Source: Bimastos eiseni (Eukaryota > Annelida > Clitellata > Crassiclitellata > Lumbricidae). Taken from it: a stretch of DNA of 64,000 bases. The position numbers and the translations under genes were made by a program. Numbering within the stretch: the stretch's first letter is position 1; each line of letters starts with the position of its first letter. Positions 50,503 through 64,000 of this stretch are shown one piece after another. A model generated the notes under the pieces. The model was not told the DNA's origin. It saw only the letters and a list, made by a program, of their open reading frames with translations, and made no database searches. The stretch lies in assembly GCA_959347315.1 (NCBI GenBank), contig OY365819.1:18825119-18889118 (forward strand), written 5' to 3'.

Positions 50503-51840
50503 TGTGTGTCCATTTTTGGCGCCATATAAGCGATCGATCACAGATTAACCAACAGAACTCAATGTAACACCCAGACGCTTCCCATTTAACGTAGACAACA
50601 CATTTATTTGAGGAAACGTTGTCCTGTTATAGCCTTGTATTGGCATACAGGCTAGATTAACCATCAATCATCAGATTAACCAACAGAACTCAATGTAACA
50701 CCCAGACGCTTCCCATTTAACGTAGACAACACATTTATGCGGCGCCAAAATTACAAAGCGTTTTAGCTTCGCAGCCGAAACTTCGGCCTCTCAACGCACG
50801 GAAAAATTAGTTCTGCGGCCGAAAGTTCTTTGCAGATGCCTAAAAGCGGCACCAACAGTGACACTAAACGACCCACACAACGCCTAATTGTACCGTCACG
50901 ATGCTTAACCTGACCCTTTCCGACTCTCACAACGCACATTAAATTTTTCGGTGTTTTCAACTGTGCGCATGCGCCAAAGGTTGCGCGTGCCTAGAGGTCA
51001 TGACTCGCGGAAAGTTGTATCTGTTCGGCCGTAGAAGTAACATTTTCGAGAAAATGATGGGGCATCAAAAGTGAACCAATTTCAGTAGATACTGAAATAT
51101 TTCACTTTGATTCGATAGATGGCAGCACGGTTTTGAAAAAGCCCACAAGATCGAATTACTGCATTTGTGGAAACGTTGTCCTGTTATAGCCTTGTATTGG
51201 CATACAGGCCGAACGCCTCAGAATCCAGCCGTTAGCGTTGCGAATTGTGAGCATGTCGATTGGCGCTATATAATTGATCGATCACAGATTAACCAACAAA
51301 ACTCAATGTAACACTCACACGCTTCCCATTTAATGTAGACAACACATTTATGCGGCGCAAAAATTAAGCGTTAATCACAAAGCGTTTTAGCTTCGCGGCC
51401 GAAACTTCGACCTCAACGCACCGAAAAATTAGTTCTGCGGCAGAAAGTTCTTTGCAGATGTCTAAAGACGGCACTAACCCTGACCATAAACGACGCCTAA
51501 CTGGACCCTCACGATGCTTAACCTGACCCTTTCCTTATGCGGCGTAACAATTACGCACGGAAAAGAACTTCTACGGCGGAAAGTTCTTTGCAGATGTCCA
51601 AAAACGGCACCAACCCTGACCCTAAACGGTCGCAACTCGCCGAATTTTATATGTGTTCGTCTGTACAAGAAACATTTTCGAGATACTGATCGCGAATCAA
51701 AAGTGAAACATTTTCAGTAGACACAGCTGAAAACATTTCACTTGATTCGATAGGTGGCACCACGGTTTTGAACAAGCCCACAAGATCGAATTCCTGCATT
51801 TGTATTGGCATACAGGCATACAGACGCTTCCCATTTAACG
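50503..51840 (-). repeat. Array units of composite copy 3
   Basis: GTAGACAAC boundaries lie at about 50591, 50722, 51334 and 51840. The stretch 50520-50600 repeats part of 50650-50730, showing a local duplication at the deletion joint. The interval 51405-51425 is the empty site for the LTR nested in copy 2. Confidence 0.85.
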
Positions 51841-52203
51841 TAGACAACCAGCGGCGGATCCAGACCATCTAGTAAGGGGCGGGTGGGTGATTTTTAGGTT
51901 TTAGTGGCAACCGCAGGTTGCCACTAAAACTCTAAAACTAAAACTCTAAAATCTAAAATCTAAATCTAAAACTCTAGTCTTCATCAAATGATTGTATTTC
52001 AAATTTCAATAATTATAAATTACTTCAAAATATAATTTACAACAGTGTATATCTACATTAAAATTTGAACATTTTTGTTGACATTGCATACTTTCTTTAT
52101 AAAGGGCTGCAAAAGCCAAGTAAAAATCGCTAAAGAAATTTCTTTCCAAATAATATAAGGGGGGGGCGATCGCCCCCATCGCCCCCCTATGGATCCGCCA
52201 CTG
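51841..52203 (+). mobile_element. Terminal MITE of composite copy 3, right
   Basis: Junction GTAGACAAC followed by CAGCGGCGG is identical to that of copies 1 and 2. Contains the intact GTTTTAGTGGCAACC hairpin. Confidence 0.9.
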
Positions 52204-52304
52204 TCGAACTGTCTCTTCATGTGTAGCTAAGTTCCCCTAATGTAATCAAACTTACTAATCATCTAATATAATAGTAGAGATAGTTTTAGTAGAACCCTCA
52301 GCGT

Positions 52305-52470
52305 TCGTACATTTCTACAGCGCCCACAAAAGCGAAGTCGCGGGAACCAGCTTATTCACAGGCGCAATTGCTATTAACCATAACCACAGCCATAACCATG
52401 GACTTCATTTACTATTACCGCAATTACTATTAACCATAACCACAACCATAACCATGGACTTCATTGCCAC
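52305..52470 (+). repeat. Dispersed repeat with an internal tandem duplication
   Basis: TTTCTACAGCGCCCACAAAA and ACCAGCTTATTCACAGGCGC resemble 590-650 in the Eph intron. A ~55-bp sequence with ACCATAACCATGGACTTCAT then occurs twice. The ACCAGCTTATTCACAGGC word reappears as the unit of the minisatellite at 54760. Confidence 0.65.
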
Positions 52471-53031
52471 CTGTTTTCACAATTACATTTATGACAGTCA
52501 CAGTAGAAACATTTATTGTATAACATGAGGCAATGGGCTCATGTGAGAATTAAACAAACAGTGAGAGACACTTAAGGGACCAAGGGCCCTCTCACAGGGA
52601 TACTCGTATACATGGAACAGATAGCAACTGGTTTTCTATTCAGATTATCAAAAATCTGCAGACTTAGCTAATTAATTAAGATTAAAATTTCATCACATTA
52701 ATATGAAGAACATTGCATGTTTGCAACAGGCACACTATATGCAACAAGTAGCTTTACAAAAGCAGTATGGTGATATTGATAAGGTATAAAATATCGAGTA
52801 AGACGAGAAAATAACGGGAGACTCAGAGGTCAACAGTTACTATAGGGAGTCATATTGTTTCCGTTTAAATGTAGAGTTGCAAGGAGAATAATTATTACGT
52901 GCAGACTATCTAATTATCTACAGGTGAATTGTTCCAGGTCCTAGGATCTGCACTTTTTACAGAGAACTTACGTGTGTTGTTTCTAGTTTTAACTCCTCTG
53001 TAGTTTGAAGATGATCTGACATTTTTGGGAT

Positions 53032-53037
53032 TTTATT
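53032..53037 (-). terminator. Candidate poly(A) signal of the receptor pseudokinase gene
   Basis: AATAAA on the minus strand about 620 bases after the stop codon. Alternatives cannot be excluded. Confidence 0.35.
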
Positions 53038-53658
53038 AAGATGTAAAGCTAAAGAAATTGACAAATGCCCCAGGTAAAATATTAAAGTCTTTTTACACGA
53101 GGCTCACTTTATGGATCTGCAGCACAAAGCGTCTCTTTAAAAGTTTCTGTTCTGCTATCTCTCCGTCTCTCTATTACTGTTTCTCTTATTGTCTCTTTGT
53201 TTCTCTCAGTTTCTACTGTTTGTGTTTCTGTCTCTCCGTCTCTTCTATATATGTAGGCTATATATGTAGGCTTACACAACGCGATAAAAGTTACAGTTTA
53301 ATCTTAACAACGCAATGCTGACATAGTAATGTCCACAGATTAGCGATATATGCCTGTGAATTAGCTGTACTGATTACTAAAAAATGTTAATGGACAAACT
53401 CTATACAGACTGGAGATGCTGGTGACTCAAGGTGATACAGACTGGTAATGCAGTTGCTAGCATTAGTCCTTTAAATTGGCAGGCCCATTGGTAAATTACT
53501 CACGCAGCTCAGTTTGGTCCTCAAAATGAATTAAATAGTCGCAAATAACAGTAGGCCTCCCTAAAATGATTACCTAACTATTTAATCAGTGATTAAAACG
53601 GAGTAGCAATATTTTATGGTTTGACAAAACTGTTGCGCTGATGTTTCGATATTCTTTC

Positions 53659-63247
<9,589 letters not shown>

Positions 63248-63289
63248 CTGCAAAAGTAAAACACTGAAAACCATAAGAACACACGCACG

Positions 63290-63405
63290 TACATACGCGG
63301 ATGAACACACTAGCAAACAGATACAAACACATACACACACACACGCATGCACACACACGCACGCTCACACATATATATATATATAAATATATATATATAC
63401 GAATA
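63290..63405 (+). repeat. (CA)n and (TA)n microsatellite
   Basis: ACACACGC-type repeats followed by an ATATATATATA run. Between the two duplication copies. Confidence 0.9.
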
Positions 63406-63587
63406 CAAAAACTAAATTGTGTGATATGTGAGTGAATATTAAACACTGAACATTTAAACGCTGTGGAACACGCCTAGAAATTTTAAATATAATTTATAGC
63501 AAAGGCCTACAACTGTTACTGTTGGCTCTCCGCTTGGAACTGTCTTCCACAGTCCCTGCACCTGGAATTTCTAGCCCTCTCACCAAA

Positions 63588-64000
63588 ATGAAAGGAACAC
63601 GGTTGATTTCGATCAAACTACTCCACCTAAACTTTTAAGACCGAGTACACACACATCCTCCACAAAATTGAGAACAAAGTGTGGGCTCAAGGACTTTCTC
63701 TGTTGTCACATAACTTCCACAAACCCCGTCATTTCACTGATTGAAAATGCAGTCAAGGCATCTAGTGAGCTGCTGAACAAGACTTAATTAAGCCTACGAA
63801 TTCACAGAAAATTCAAAACTGAAGCAATTGCGTTACATAAATAATGACAATGGTAACACTATTAGCAGTAATTAATCAATATATCAATCGATCAATCAAT
63901 CAATGGAATTTGATATATACTGCCTCTTCAATAAATCTGCTCAGAGGCGCTTCCAGTCCAATCTTGGCCAAATAAGAAATATTTAAGAGTAGAATAGAAT
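63588..64000 (+). repeat. Large tandem duplication, copy 2 (runs off the window)
   Basis: Counterpart of 62670-63095. The shared words GATCAAACTACTCCACCT and GAGGCGCTTCCAGTCCAATC fix the alignment. Confidence 0.8.

Larger units (their letters stand above)
50423..52203 (-). mobile_element. Composite hAT-type transposon, copy 3 (left end rearranged)
   Basis: 1781 bp between perfect 8-bp duplications TCGAACTG (50415-50422 and 52204-52211). The right MITE (51841-52203) is full length. The left MITE keeps only its first 80 bp, up to the hairpin, then jumps into array sequence. The array holds a rearranged stub, one ~613-bp unit (from about 50722) and the divergent ~505-bp unit (from about 51335). 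The target duplication shows the whole thing arrived as one insertion and was shortened inside later or before moving. Confidence 0.9.

Overview
This is animal nuclear DNA. Genes are split into short exons with GT-AG introns, and most of the rest is transposon relics, minisatellites and microsatellites. The protein families (Eph receptor, malectin, TRIM with RING and two B-boxes, TNF-receptor-like proteins, a receptor tyrosine kinase homologue) and the abundance of the dispersed palindrome TAGGCCTA suggest a marine invertebrate deuterostome, most likely an echinoderm. The species call is inference. No prokaryotic, organellar, CRISPR or operon feature is present.

Layout. 366-7718 (+): the last four coding exons of an Eph receptor (end of kinase, SAM domain, PDZ-type tail). 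Its first visible intron is invaded by a 3.6 kb composite transposon. 8.3-16 kb: intergenic, with minisatellites, a (CTGT)n array, a tRNA-like SINE and a widely spaced inverted repeat. 16.05-20.83 kb (+): five-exon gene for a small single-pass protein with one BCMA/TACI-like cysteine-rich domain. 20.8-25.2 kb: LINE relics and hAT MITEs. 25.25-28.65 kb: second composite transposon, carrying a nested solo LTR. 29.77-30.88 kb (+): second BCMA/TACI-like receptor. 31-36.6 kb: mostly empty, with one LINE relic. 41.4-44.6 kb (-): complete four-exon malectin gene with a possible ~4.8 kb 3' UTR. 46.0-49.4 kb (+): two-exon TRIM gene. 50.42-52.20 kb: third composite transposon. 53.66-63.25 kb (-): nine 3' exons of a receptor tyrosine kinase homologue whose catalytic residues are lost, so a receptor pseudokinase. 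Its extracellular part lies beyond the window.

Two things stand out among the genes: the pseudokinase (HRD replaced by HKR, DFG by GFG, glycine loop degraded, yet exons intact and in phase) and the two BCMA/TACI-like receptors. Among the repeats, three large elements have direct copies of a ~340 bp hAT-type MITE at both ends and a tandem array of ~613 bp units between them. Each has a different perfect 8-bp target duplication only at its outer ends, and the inner junctions are shared. This indicates that MITE-array-MITE moved as one unit. Exon joins given here were checked by hand for frame and splice dinucleotides. No transcript evidence or database search was available.
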